DNA of 64,000 bases from Methanococcoides vulcani. Its GTDB lineage: Archaea; Halobacteriota; Methanosarcinia; Methanosarcinales; Methanosarcinaceae. The stretch lies in NCBI RefSeq assembly GCF_900111645.1, contig NZ_FOHQ01000002.1:1-64000 (forward strand), given 5' to 3'. The translations under genes were made by a program, and so were the position numbers. Below the pieces are notes generated by a model. The model ran no database searches. It saw nothing but the letters and a program-made list of their open reading frames with translations, and was not told where the DNA came from. This document shows positions 52,251 to 61,001 of the stretch, piece after piece (position 1 is the first letter of the stretch; each line of letters begins with the position of its first letter).

Positions 52251-52736
52251 TTAGTTCCAGAACTCCTTCTCATAATCTTCAGGAAGGTCATCAAACTTCA
52301 TCATTTTGTCAAGCTTGCTTTTTGCTGCATTATCTTCCTTTTCAGAAGTCTCAGTTATATCTTCATTTGTCTGTTCTGCCACAACAGCTTCATGTGAGTG
52401 GATCACCGTTGTATGTTCGGTCTCCATCACAACTTCTTCCTCTATCACAGGCTTGATAGGGGCCGTTTCTTCCCTTTCAACTCTGGCAACTGGCTGTACA
52501 GGTTCCCTTTCATATGCCCTTTCCGGAGCTGGTTCCGGTTTATATCCAAGGCGCATGCGGGTTTCTTCGGCATAGTTGTCGGACACGACGTCTGACCGGT
52601 TGCCTTGTTTGTGAGTTGAACGGTACCCGATGGTACAGTTCTCCTCGCCTGTCCTCCAATCCACATGGAATAGGTAGCAGCTCTTTCCCTTGCATTGCAA
52701 TTCGTTGTCCAATGGGCATATTTCGGGTAACACCAT
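52251..52736 (-). CDS. Cys-motif protein with disordered acidic tail
   Basis: 161 residues. The first 45 carry four Cys (7, 15, 20, 34) in CPLDNELQCKGKSCYLFHVDWRTGEENC, a likely zinc or iron-sulfur site, with IGYRSTH after them. The rest is rich in Glu, Pro and Val and probably disordered, ending in a short helix KLDKMMKFDDLPEDYEKEFW. No known family. It lies 28 bp downstream of prs on the same strand, so it may share its transcript. Confidence 0.65.
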   Translation of the reverse strand: MVLPEICPLDNELQCKGKSCYLFHVDWRTGEENCTIGYRSTHKQGNRSDVVSDNYAEETRMRLGYKPEPAPERAYEREPVQPVARVEREETAPIKPVIEEEVVMETEHTTVIHSHEAVVAEQTNEDITETSEKEDNAAKSKLDKMMKFDDLPEDYEKEFWN

Positions 52737-52764
52737 GTAAAACCACTCCGGGTCTGTTGTCTTT

Positions 52765-53613
52765 TTATAATTTCTTCAGGAAATCTGCAATAAGAGGTGC
52801 AACACTGATGTGACTTTGTGCTTTTTCCAGCGTGTCGGTCGCAATGACCTCATGTACGCCTGCATTGTAAAGTCTCAGGACACCGTTCTTGGTGAGCACC
52901 GGGTGTACGCATGCGATGTACACGTCCTTTGCACCCTGGCTGCGTAACAATTTGATTGATTCTGCCATGGTCCCGCCGGTTGCGATCATATCATCTATCA
53001 GTATAACATCTCTGCCGGTGACATCGATGTTCTTTGTCTTGATGGTGACCGTATCTCCGGAAAGCCTTGTCTTCTCAAGATAGTCGTATTCGATGCCCAC
53101 ATCTTCGGAGGCACTTTCTGCAAGTGCGATGGCACCGGCATCAGGGGAAATGATCAAGGGGTTTTCCAGATTAAGTGATCTGATGTAGTTGCCCAGAAGG
53201 TGGGATGCATCAAGATCGAAAGAGTCAGCACTGAAATGTTCAAGTACGCTCTTCTCGTGAATATTGACGGTGATGACCCTGTCCGCTTTGATGGTGCGGG
53301 CAATGGCACGTGCACTGATGGCCTCTCCGGATTTGAAGATCCTGTCCTGTCTGGCATAGCCCATGTAGGGTATGACCACGGTGATAGTGGGTGCATCCTC
53401 ACATGCATCTATCAACTGCAACAGTGAAATAAGGTCAGAATCAGTGGGTGTGCTCTGGATGATCGTGACATCATCGACTATGTCTTCAAGTACTCTTGTG
53501 TAAACCTCTCCATCGGGGAAACGGTTGAACTCGCAAAGCGACGGTTCCATATTTAGTTCTCTTGCAACCCGTGATGCGAGCAACTGTGATGCAGGTCCTG
53601 CTATGATTTTCAA
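52765..53613 (-). CDS. prs: Ribose-phosphate diphosphokinase
   Basis: Makes PRPP from ribose 5-phosphate and ATP. 282 residues, the archaeal class III length. The PRPP loop is DVILIDDMIATGGTMAES; the ATP region DGEVYTRVLEDIVDDV and the flexible-loop region IPYMGYARQDRIF are typical. The start is a TTG at 53613, supported by GGAGAGGT about 9 nt upstream. PRPP feeds purN, his and gfcR-linked functions elsewhere in the window. Confidence 0.95.
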   Translation of the reverse strand: MKIIAGPASQLLASRVARELNMEPSLCEFNRFPDGEVYTRVLEDIVDDVTIIQSTPTDSDLISLLQLIDACEDAPTITVVIPYMGYARQDRIFKSGEAISARAIARTIKADRVITVNIHEKSVLEHFSADSFDLDASHLLGNYIRSLNLENPLIISPDAGAIALAESASEDVGIEYDYLEKTRLSGDTVTIKTKNIDVTGRDVILIDDMIATGGTMAESIKLLRSQGAKDVYIACVHPVLTKNGVLRLYNAGVHEVIATDTLEKAQSHISVAPLIADFLKKL

Positions 53614-53700
53614 AGAATGTACCTCTCCAGTATAATTTTATTAATAGTGATCAAGTGTTATTAACAATAATTCCCCTTTATTACATTGAACCATTAAAAG

Positions 53701-54180
53701 TCATTGGTTTGTCAGTTGTTCCTTGACTTTCTTTACAACATGTATGTCTTTGATAGCAGTAGATGGATAATTGCCTGTATCGTCCTTTTCAGCGGATTTG
53801 ACCATATCCCATATAGTAAGAAGGGCCACGGAAACTCCTGTAAGGGCTTCCATTTCAACTCCTGTCTTTCCCACAGACCTGACCTCAACATTGGCTGTCA
53901 AATCTGTATCCCCAACCTCAAATTCCACATCTACTGAGGTGATGGGTATCTGGTGGCACATGGGTATCATTTCGGGCACTCTCTTGACCGCGAATATGGC
54001 AGCGGTCCTTGCAGTTGCAAGGACATTTCCCTTTTTAACGGTTCCACTTCTGATACTCTCGATGGTCGCCCCCGTAAGAACAAACATTCCGGAAGCCGTT
54101 GCATACCTGCTCACAATGTCCTTGTTGCTGATGTCGACCATGTATGCACGGTCGTCCTTTATATGGCTAAATTCCTGCAT
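53701..54180 (-). CDS. moaC: Cyclic pyranopterin monophosphate synthase
   Basis: Second enzyme of molybdopterin (tungstopterin) synthesis. 159 residues. Catalytic residues lie in MIPMCHQIPITSVDVEFEV and VEMEALTGVSVALLTIWDMVK. It would serve the formylmethanofuran dehydrogenase of methanogenesis. The small ORF and nnr upstream lie within 17 and 13 bp respectively, suggesting one operon. Confidence 0.95.
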   Translation of the reverse strand: MQEFSHIKDDRAYMVDISNKDIVSRYATASGMFVLTGATIESIRSGTVKKGNVLATARTAAIFAVKRVPEMIPMCHQIPITSVDVEFEVGDTDLTANVEVRSVGKTGVEMEALTGVSVALLTIWDMVKSAEKDDTGNYPSTAIKDIHVVKKVKEQLTNQ

Positions 54181-54197
54181 CTGATACTTCTCTCCAC

Positions 54198-54377
54198 TTA
54201 GTCGATACGCACCTGTTTTCTCTGTTCATAGTCCTCGATAGCATCTCCCACCTTTGTGAGTAGCTCCTGTGCCTCGGCGATTGAAAGCTTCACGATCTCT
54301 TCATCTTCACCATGGCTGACAACTATGCGTACCCTGTTCCTTTCAATATCTACTGTTATATTTCTACTTTTATCCAT
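54198..54377 (-). CDS. 59-residue small protein between nnr and moaC
   Basis: A short gene below many length cutoffs. It starts at ATG 54377 with MDKSRNITVDIERNRVRIVV and ends at TAA 54198. Two antiparallel beta-strands are followed by a helix (LSIAEAQELLTKVGDAIEDYEQR) and a basic C-terminus. It begins 13 bp after nnr and ends 17 bp before moaC, with no room for another promoter. The tidy spacing and amphipathic pattern argue it is real. The function is unknown. Confidence 0.65.
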   Translation of the reverse strand: MDKSRNITVDIERNRVRIVVSHGEDEEIVKLSIAEAQELLTKVGDAIEDYEQRKQVRID

Positions 54378-54390
54378 TTTACCACTCCCT

Positions 54391-55836
54391 TTATTTCATG
54401 ACGTCTGTGATCCTGTCTATAACATCAGTAGCAAGCAATCCATATCCTTTATCTTCAAATGCAAGGTCTCCTGCTGCACCATTGATAAAAGCCGCACAAC
54501 ATGCTGCTTCCATTGGAGAACTGGTCGCAAAGAGCGCTCCTGAGATCCCTGCGAGCACATCACCAGTGCCACCCACCGTCATTCCCGCATTACCGGTACT
54601 GTTGATGGCAACCCTTTCTCCGTTGCTGATGGTGTCTTCCTTACCCTTAAGAAGTACGGTCGGACCGTTCTCTCTGGAAAATGCCTGTACATCATCTGCC
54701 CCGTGACCTCCAAGTGATCTGAATTCCCCTGCATGCGGGGTGATGATCATTGTTGTATCTTCGGGGACAGGCAGTTCTATACCATAAAGACCATCGGCAT
54801 CTACAACCACTTTCTTACAGAAAGGTATTATCTTTGAGATCGCTGTTTTTGTTCGTTCTGCTCTTCCAAGCCCCATTCCAATGACCACCACATCATGTGA
54901 TGTTATCAGTTCAGCGATCGTTCCCACATCCTCTTCACAAAGGACATCTGATGAAAGTGGTCTTACTATTATATTAGGGGAATATGATGCAATAGTCCCT
55001 GCAACACTTGCAGGAGCAGCGACGGTAACAATGTCAGCACCTGTTCGTAACGCTGCCATGGCTGCAAGTGCCGGTGCACCGGAATAAGGCCCGCCGCCAA
55101 TGATAAGTATCCTGCCTGAGTTGCCTTTGTGGCTATCTGCATGGCGTTTTTGAAGGACTTTCAGGTCACCTGAGCCTACATATCTTTCTGCATCGGTACA
55201 CACCCCGATATTGACAACTTTAACCTCGGAAGTATATTCTCTGGCAAGGGACGTTGTAAGTCCTGTCTTCATTTCGTGAAAAGTGAGAGTAATATCTGCT
55301 ATCACTGCTTTGTCAATATCTCCGCCGTCGGGGTCAAAACCTGATGGTACATCAACAGCTATTACCTGCTTATCTGAATCGTTGATCATATCGATCACGG
55401 TGGATTCAGGTTCTCTCAGTTTTCCACTGATCCCGGTTCCAAGTAGTGCATCTACGATAATATCTGCATCGTCGATCCATCCTTTTTTCTTAAGCTGTGA
55501 TGCATCAGTGATCTCAGTTATTCCTTCTATATTGCAGTGTTTGAGTATATTGAAGTTATGTCTTGCATCATCTGTCCTTATGCGGGTTGCATTACCCACA
55601 AGTGCGATATATACTGTTACATCCGGATCGGATGCCAGATGTCTCGCAGCAACGAACGCATCGCCTCCGTTGTTCCCCCTGCCTGCAATGAATATGACCT
55701 TTCCGCTACCGATACGTTCCTTTACCTCACGTGCAATGGCAGCTCCTGCATTTTCCATCAGTTGCAGTCCTTTGAGCCCAAGATATTCACAGTTAGCATC
55801 GATTGCCCGCATTCGCGAAGATGTTATCGACCTCAT
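54391..55836 (-). CDS. nnr: Bifunctional NAD(P)H-hydrate epimerase / dehydratase
   Basis: Repairs hydrated NADH/NADPH. 481 residues. The N-terminal YjeF_N domain (about 1-210) has GRGNNGGDAFVAARHL and DVPSGFDPDGG; the C-terminal dehydratase (about 230-481) has GRILIIGGGPYSGAPALAAMAALR, TPHAGEF, KGKEDTI and GMTVGGTGDVLAGISGAL. Both halves look intact. It heads the operon with the 59-residue protein and moaC. The TnpB element inserted about 100 bp upstream. Confidence 0.95.
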   Translation of the reverse strand: MRSITSSRMRAIDANCEYLGLKGLQLMENAGAAIAREVKERIGSGKVIFIAGRGNNGGDAFVAARHLASDPDVTVYIALVGNATRIRTDDARHNFNILKHCNIEGITEITDASQLKKKGWIDDADIIVDALLGTGISGKLREPESTVIDMINDSDKQVIAVDVPSGFDPDGGDIDKAVIADITLTFHEMKTGLTTSLAREYTSEVKVVNIGVCTDAERYVGSGDLKVLQKRHADSHKGNSGRILIIGGGPYSGAPALAAMAALRTGADIVTVAAPASVAGTIASYSPNIIVRPLSSDVLCEEDVGTIAELITSHDVVVIGMGLGRAERTKTAISKIIPFCKKVVVDADGLYGIELPVPEDTTMIITPHAGEFRSLGGHGADDVQAFSRENGPTVLLKGKEDTISNGERVAINSTGNAGMTVGGTGDVLAGISGALFATSSPMEAACCAAFINGAAGDLAFEDKGYGLLATDVIDRITDVMK

Positions 55837-56053
55837 GTTCCTCTATTATTCTTTAGTTTGCATTGTATTTAGATGTATCAATAATGTTACTGTTGCCGGA
55901 TGGAATTCGGGGCGGGTTCGACCTTTGCCTCGGATGAGCTTTAACTTTCAGCCGAGAAGTCCCTTCTGTAAGGTGGGGGATGAAAGGCGTACTATCCGCA
56001 TACACCATTATTTTACAAAACATTGATATATTGTTAAAACATATAGTATATTG

Positions 56054-57172
56054 ATGCTTAAAGCCTACAAATATCGACTGTACCCCTCTGAATCCCAAAT
56101 CGAGATTCTTGTAAAACATATTGGTGCATGTAGGTTTACGTATAATTGGGCTTTAGAACAGAAAAACAAAGCGTATGAAGTTGATAAAAAATACTTGTCG
56201 AGATTTGAATTACAGCATCGACTTGTTCATGACCTGAAACCAAACAATGAATGGTTAAAAGAAGTCAATTCCCAATCATTACTAAATACACTTATCAATC
56301 TCGAATCTGCTTTCACTCGCTTTTTCAGAGAGAAAAAAGGATTTCCTAATTTCAAATCAAGGAAAAATCCCGTACAATCATTTCAGATACCACAACATTA
56401 TTCAGTGGATTTTGAAACTGATACAATCAAACTTCCTAAGTTGAAACAACCGATAAAGGCAAAGTTGCATCGGAAGTTTGAAGGTAAACTAAAAACCGCT
56501 ACGGTATCAATAACCCCTACTGGAAAATACTACATCAGTATTCTAGTAGATGATGGAAAAGAATTGCCTGAAAAAGAAATGTTCGATGAAAAATCAACAT
56601 TGGGAATCGATGTTGGACTTACTCACTTCGCCATACTTTCCAATGGTGAAAAAATCGACAATCCCAAACACCTTAGAAATAGTATGGATAGGATGAAAAT
56701 CTTACAAAAGCGGACGAGTAAGAAACAAAAGGGTTCAAAGAACCGAAATAAAGCTAGACTTGCAGTATCTACACTTCATGAAAAAATCCGAAACCAGAGA
56801 ACTGATTTTCTGCACAAAACTTCTTATAAATTAATAAGCGAGAACCAAGCAATTGCAGTAGAAACACTGAATATTTCGGGCATGTTAAAAAACCATTGTC
56901 TTGCACAAGCAATCGGTGATGTTTCATGGAGTGTGTTTTTTCGACAACTCGAATATAAAGCAGAGCAGTACGGAAAGACACTATTAAAGATAGGTCAATT
57001 TGAGCCATCTTCGAAATTATGTAATGTTTGTGGTTTCCACAATGGTAAAATGACTTTGAAAGATAGATATTGGAGTTGTCCTGAGTGTAATACAGAACAT
57101 GACCGAGATATCAATGCCGCTATCAATATCAAGAAGTTTGCACTTCAAAATCAAAATCTACTAAATATTTGA
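56054..57172 (+). CDS. tnpB: TnpB, RNA-guided endonuclease of IS605-family element
   Basis: About 372 residues, intact. The N-terminal helix-turn-helix-like domain starts LKAYKYRLYPSESQ. The RuvC catalytic residues, numbered from the ATG at 56051, are Asp187 (LGIDVGLTHFA), Glu271 (AVETLNISGM) and Asp353 (HDRDINAAINI). The zinc motif is CNVCG...CPEC. TnpB uses an omega RNA from the element's right end to cut DNA next to a target-adjacent motif. No stop or frameshift interrupts it, so it may be active. Confidence 0.92.
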   Translation: MLKAYKYRLYPSESQIEILVKHIGACRFTYNWALEQKNKAYEVDKKYLSRFELQHRLVHDLKPNNEWLKEVNSQSLLNTLINLESAFTRFFREKKGFPNFKSRKNPVQSFQIPQHYSVDFETDTIKLPKLKQPIKAKLHRKFEGKLKTATVSITPTGKYYISILVDDGKELPEKEMFDEKSTLGIDVGLTHFAILSNGEKIDNPKHLRNSMDRMKILQKRTSKKQKGSKNRNKARLAVSTLHEKIRNQRTDFLHKTSYKLISENQAIAVETLNISGMLKNHCLAQAIGDVSWSVFFRQLEYKAEQYGKTLLKIGQFEPSSKLCNVCGFHNGKMTLKDRYWSCPECNTEHDRDINAAINIKKFALQNQNLLNI

Positions 57173-57266
57173 CACCTTCGGAACGAGGGGAAGAGCCTGT
57201 GGACTTGTGAACATAAGTTCAAAGAATGAAGCAGGAAGCTCCATGCGTAAGCGTGGAGTAGTTCAC
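57130..57266 (+). ncRNA. Probable omega RNA (reRNA) of the TnpB element
   Basis: Known TnpB omega RNAs span the end of tnpB through the right end of the element, continuing into flanking DNA as guide. Here this segment contains CCTTCGGAACGAGGGGAAG and the right-end hairpin at 57239-57258. The guide would start at 57267 with TATGGTCTATCTTTGTGGGC. The 5' end is not defined by sequence alone. Confidence 0.5.
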
Positions 57267-57509
57267 TATGGTCTATCTTTGTGGGCCTTACAATCTCCTC
57301 TATCTTTTTTGTTAGAGCAACTAAAATACAAGGATAGGCTATTTCTATGTGTATGATATATAGCAAAAAAACACTGATAAGTGGAATTGCAGATCAATTT
57401 GGGAAACATTGAGATTCCAAAAGCAAAGTTCACACAATTTCACATAAATGATGCTAATAAAGAAACTCAGGGTTTTCATGGACTCTCAGCAACTAACGGA
57501 TGAAGAAAA
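57267..57509 (+). promoter_or_regulatory. asd upstream region
   Basis: 243 bp between the TnpB right end and asd. A TATA-like GATATATAGC (57354-57363) predicts a transcript start near 57385 and a leader of about 125 nt. The leader contains a short upstream frame MDSQQLTDEEK (57478-57513), whose TGA overlaps the asd ATG. No other gene or repeat is seen. Confidence 0.4.
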
Positions 57510-58502
57510 ATGAGTTACAAGATAGGAATTATGGGCGCTACTGGTGCAGTGGGCAGGGAAATCATCGAAGTTCTTCATGACAGGAACTTTCCTGTGGAAA
57601 GTCTAAGACTTTATGCATCAGAGAGAAGTGCAGGTAAGACGATCGAGACACCTTTTGGTGAGATCACTATTGAAAACGCCGGCTCGGCAGATTATTCGCA
57701 GCTTGACATCGCATTTTTTGCGATCAGCGGAGGCTGGAGCAAGGAGAATGCCCAAAAGGCAACAGATGCAGGCTGCTATGTGATCGACAACAGCAGTGCT
57801 TTCAGATATGATGATGAAGTGCCACTGGTGGTTCCTGAGATCAATGCCAATGCTATCGGGGACTCAAAGCTGATCGCCAATCCGAATTGTACAACTGCTA
57901 TTGCAGCCATTCCTCTGTATAACCTCCACAAGGAATATGTTCTGAAGAAGGTCATAATCAGTACCTACCAGGCTACCAGCGGTGCCGGAGCTGCCGGAAT
58001 GAGCGAACTGATAGAGGAAACCAGGAATTACCTGGAAGGCAAGGAGGCCCGGAACAAGGTATTTGTTCATCCTATCGTTTTCAACACTATTCCACACATT
58101 GACAGTTTTCAGGAAAACGATTACACCCGTGAAGAGATGAAGGTTGTCTGGGAAACCAGAAAGATATTCAGTGAACCTGACATGGCTATCAGCTGCACCT
58201 GTGTAAGGATCCCAACGATGAGGGTTCATGGGGAAAGCATAGTGATCGAGACCGAAAAACCGATCTCTCCGGAAGATGCAAAGAAGCTATTAGGCGAAAC
58301 AGAGGGAATCGAACTAAAAGATGATATTGAGAACAACGTTTACCCGATGCCACTGACTGCCACCAAAAAATATGACGTGGAAGTTGGCAGGATAAGACAG
58401 AACCTTGTTTTCGGTGACCACGGTCTTGAGTTCTTTGTATGTGGTGACCAGATACTCAAGGGCGCTGCTTTGAATGCTGTTCAGATCGCTGAAAAACTTT
58501 AA
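57510..58502 (+). CDS. asd: Aspartate-semialdehyde dehydrogenase
   Basis: Makes aspartate semialdehyde for Lys, Met and Thr synthesis. 330 residues. NADP-binding GATGAVGREI is at the N-terminus; the catalytic Cys is in IANPNCTTAIAAIPL; the substrate-binding Arg is in CTCVRIPTMRVHGES. The C-terminal LEFFVCGDQILKGAALNAVQIAE is the family close. It lies downstream of the TnpB insertion and has its own promoter. No aspartokinase is adjacent. Confidence 0.96.
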   Translation: MSYKIGIMGATGAVGREIIEVLHDRNFPVESLRLYASERSAGKTIETPFGEITIENAGSADYSQLDIAFFAISGGWSKENAQKATDAGCYVIDNSSAFRYDDEVPLVVPEINANAIGDSKLIANPNCTTAIAAIPLYNLHKEYVLKKVIISTYQATSGAGAAGMSELIEETRNYLEGKEARNKVFVHPIVFNTIPHIDSFQENDYTREEMKVVWETRKIFSEPDMAISCTCVRIPTMRVHGESIVIETEKPISPEDAKKLLGETEGIELKDDIENNVYPMPLTATKKYDVEVGRIRQNLVFGDHGLEFFVCGDQILKGAALNAVQIAEKL

Positions 58503-58524
58503 TAAAGCACCTTGTATTTGCTAA

Positions 58525-58605
58525 GGAAAGGAGACTCATGCATAGTTCTCTTTCCTCTTCTTCTTCGTTCTTCGTTTTCATTTTGTTCTTCTTAATACTC
58601 ATTCT
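58525..58605 (+). terminator. Hairpin and T-rich tract after asd
   Basis: GGAAAGGAGAC (58525-58535) pairs imperfectly with GTTCTCTTTCC (58545-58555), one mismatch and two G-U pairs. T- and C-rich sequence runs to about 58605. Confidence 0.45.
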
Positions 58606-58704
58606 TCTAAGGTTCCTCATCTTCTGAATATTTACATTTTCTGAGATACGCCCCTAATTTTTTGTAGCAAAAACTTTTTTTGATGACTTCCCATATTCCT
58701 GTCC

Positions 58705-59559
58705 ATGGATATCAGCGAAATTGACTGGAACGAAGTTTGGAAAGAACAGATGAGGCTCTATAATGAAGTTGCTGGCTCATCGGAAAAGGTGGATATCTGG
58801 GAAACCAAAGAAAGTGCCAGAAGGTACTGGGAAATGTCCCGGGACAAAGGCGCTGCCCGGGTTGACCATACCCTGAAAGAGATCGACCTTAAACCTGATT
58901 CACGTGTTCTTGATATCGGTGCAGGTCCGGGAGCACTTGCAATCCCTATCTCAAAGCGCGTCAGGGAAGTGGTCGCTGTCGAACCTTCTGATGGTATGAT
59001 GTCCGTTCTGGAGGAAAATATTGCTGAGATGAACATCGACAACATCCAGTGCATACACAAAGGCTGGGAAGACATCGATGTCGAAGAGATAGGTGATGAC
59101 TATGATGTTGTCATTGCTTCTTATTCATTGAGCGTTCCCGATATCAGGCATGCCTTTGAAAAGATACAGGCAGTTTCCAGTGGTTGCGTCTACATCTACT
59201 GGTTTGCAGGAGAAACATCCTGGGATGAACAGTATCGTGCCATATGGGCTCCCCTTCACAACGAGGAATATCACAGTTCTCCCAAGTGCAACATAATGTA
59301 CAACGTTCTTTACGATATGGGCATCTATCCTAACATGAATGTGTTCCCTATCGAGCGAAGTATGTATTTTTCTTCACTGGAGGAAGCTGTAAAACACTAC
59401 ATCCCGCACTACCGGGCATATACTCCTGAAAAACTGGAGATCCTGAGGGAATATCTGGGTACGGTCCTGCCTCAGAACGAGGATGGTTCCATCCTGCACC
59501 TTGGTGATACTATGCGGGTCAGGATGTGGTGGGACAACAACAACAACGAATACAAATAA
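58705..59559 (+). CDS. Class I SAM-dependent methyltransferase
   Basis: 284 residues. SAM motif I is VLDIGAGPGALAIPIS, then VAVEPSDGMMSVLEEN, and DDYDVVIASYSLSVPDI. A long C-terminal part contains YFSSLEEAVKHYIPHYR. The tail is acidic, then Asn-rich (NNNN). The N-terminal WKEQMRLYNE may bind the acceptor. Substrate unknown; I recall such proteins in methanogens with no tested activity. It has about 200 bp of its own upstream sequence. Confidence 0.82.
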   Translation: MDISEIDWNEVWKEQMRLYNEVAGSSEKVDIWETKESARRYWEMSRDKGAARVDHTLKEIDLKPDSRVLDIGAGPGALAIPISKRVREVVAVEPSDGMMSVLEENIAEMNIDNIQCIHKGWEDIDVEEIGDDYDVVIASYSLSVPDIRHAFEKIQAVSSGCVYIYWFAGETSWDEQYRAIWAPLHNEEYHSSPKCNIMYNVLYDMGIYPNMNVFPIERSMYFSSLEEAVKHYIPHYRAYTPEKLEILREYLGTVLPQNEDGSILHLGDTMRVRMWWDNNNNEYK

Positions 59560-59583
59560 TTTTCAGGACGTCTCCTCGTTATA

Positions 59584-60939
59584 TTATGCGCGGATACCTT
59601 TGAAAACGCTGTATTCCTTTGCCAGCATTACAAAGGTCACAAGGAATGAAAGTCCATCTGATATCGGGAACGCTATCCATATTCCCTCCAGCTGGAAAAA
59701 TCTTGGCAGTATCAACACAAGGGGTATCAGGAACAGGACCTGACGGCTGATGGATAGTATGAATGCTGGCCAGGCTCTTCCAAGGGTCTGGTAGATGGAT
59801 GCCCCTACTATCTGGAATCCGATGAATGGAACTGCAAGCACCATGATGCGTGTGGCGGATCTGCCCGCATCTATCAATTGCTGGTCTGTGGTGAAGATGC
59901 TGAACAGCTGGGACGGGAAGAGGAACAGCAACAGGAATCCTGCTATTGATATCACGGTGGTGACCTTTATGGCAAGCAACGTTGAGCTGATGACCCTCTC
60001 AAAGTTCTTTGCACCGTAATTAAATCCTACAATAGGCTGGAGTCCCTGCACTATGCCTATCATTGGCATGAAGGTGAACATGAAAAGGCGGTTGACAACA
60101 CCAAAGACTGCTATGGGTATGTCTCCTCCATAGATCGCCAGTGTGTTGTTTATTACAATGATCATCAGGCTTCCTGATGCACTTCTTGCAAAAGAGGATG
60201 CTCCGATGGTAATGGTCTCCCTGAAAACGTCCGGATGAGGAATGAGGTTACTTGCATGGAAATTCAGGCTGCTCATTCCACTGCTGAAATAATGTACCAG
60301 ATAGATGGCGCTGACAGCCTGTGATATTACGGTTGCGATGGCAGCACCCTCGATTCCCATATCAAGTCCGAAAATGAATATCGGGTCAAGTATTATGTTC
60401 AGTCCGGCAGATATGAGCATTGTCAGCATGGCAACCTTTGCATTGCCTTCTGCACGAACTATATTATTGACTGTCATTGAGAATGCAAAAACGATTGTTC
60501 CGTACAATATTATTCTCGTATAGTCAAATGCGAACGGCAGGATGGTATCGGTAGCACCGAACAGTTTCAGAAGGGGTACGATGTAAATACTTCCAAGTAC
60601 TGTGATAAGTATACTGAGTGCCAGTATTGCAGATATGGCATTCCCAAGTGCAATATCAGCACGTTTGTAGTCCTTTGAGCCAAGGCTTCTTGATATTATG
60701 GATGCACTTCCAAGTCCAATTGTAAGTGCCACTCCCATTATTATCATCTGGATAGGGAATGCTATTGTAATGCCTGCTATTCCCTGTACACTCTCAGCCC
60801 CGAGTGCCCTTCCGACAAATATTGTGTCCACAAGGTTGTAAAGTGCCTGAACTACCATTCCTATGGTTGCTGGCACTGAAAGTTTAAAAAGGACCTTTGA
60901 GATGCTTTCTTCTGCAAGCATCCGGGCTCTGGCGTTCAT
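59584..60939 (-). CDS. MATE-family efflux transporter
   Basis: 451 residues with about twelve membrane helices in two halves. The N-half begins LFKLSVPATIGMVVQALYNLVDTIFVGRALG and the C-half FRETITIGASSFARSASGSLMIIVINN. It would export drugs or metabolites by H+ or Na+ antiport. The motif N-terminal VDTIF is typical. It faces the methyltransferase gene convergently with 24 bp between. Confidence 0.92.
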   Translation of the reverse strand: MNARARMLAEESISKVLFKLSVPATIGMVVQALYNLVDTIFVGRALGAESVQGIAGITIAFPIQMIIMGVALTIGLGSASIISRSLGSKDYKRADIALGNAISAILALSILITVLGSIYIVPLLKLFGATDTILPFAFDYTRIILYGTIVFAFSMTVNNIVRAEGNAKVAMLTMLISAGLNIILDPIFIFGLDMGIEGAAIATVISQAVSAIYLVHYFSSGMSSLNFHASNLIPHPDVFRETITIGASSFARSASGSLMIIVINNTLAIYGGDIPIAVFGVVNRLFMFTFMPMIGIVQGLQPIVGFNYGAKNFERVISSTLLAIKVTTVISIAGFLLLFLFPSQLFSIFTTDQQLIDAGRSATRIMVLAVPFIGFQIVGASIYQTLGRAWPAFILSISRQVLFLIPLVLILPRFFQLEGIWIAFPISDGLSFLVTFVMLAKEYSVFKGIRA

Positions 60940-61001
60940 TGGTGTTTTCCTCGGAAAGGTTTGGTGGTGAGAAAGAAAACACCTTATAAAACAGTTCCGT
61001 A

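Larger units (their letters stand above)
55945..57266 (+). mobile_element. IS1341-type (IS605 family) element carrying only tnpB
   Basis: The right end is well marked: hairpin CTCCATGC-GTAA-GCGTGGAG (57239-57258) followed by TAGTTCAC ending at 57266, typical of IS605-family right ends. The left end is less sure. A candidate TTTAA target-adjacent motif lies at 55940-55944, then a hairpin CCTT-CTGT-AAGG (55972-55983). No tnpA transposase is present, so mobility would need one in trans. The element sits between divergent nnr and asd, and its coding part is visibly more AT-rich than neighbours. Confidence 0.65.

Noticed and set aside
58539-58628. Short hydrophobic frame starting ATG CAT AGT
   Set aside because: It is a product of the T/C-rich terminator region after asd; the Ser/Phe/Leu runs come from base composition.
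59532-59559. AAC repeat at the end of the methyltransferase gene as a microsatellite
   Set aside because: Only four or five copies, in frame and coding Asn; too short to call a repeat element.
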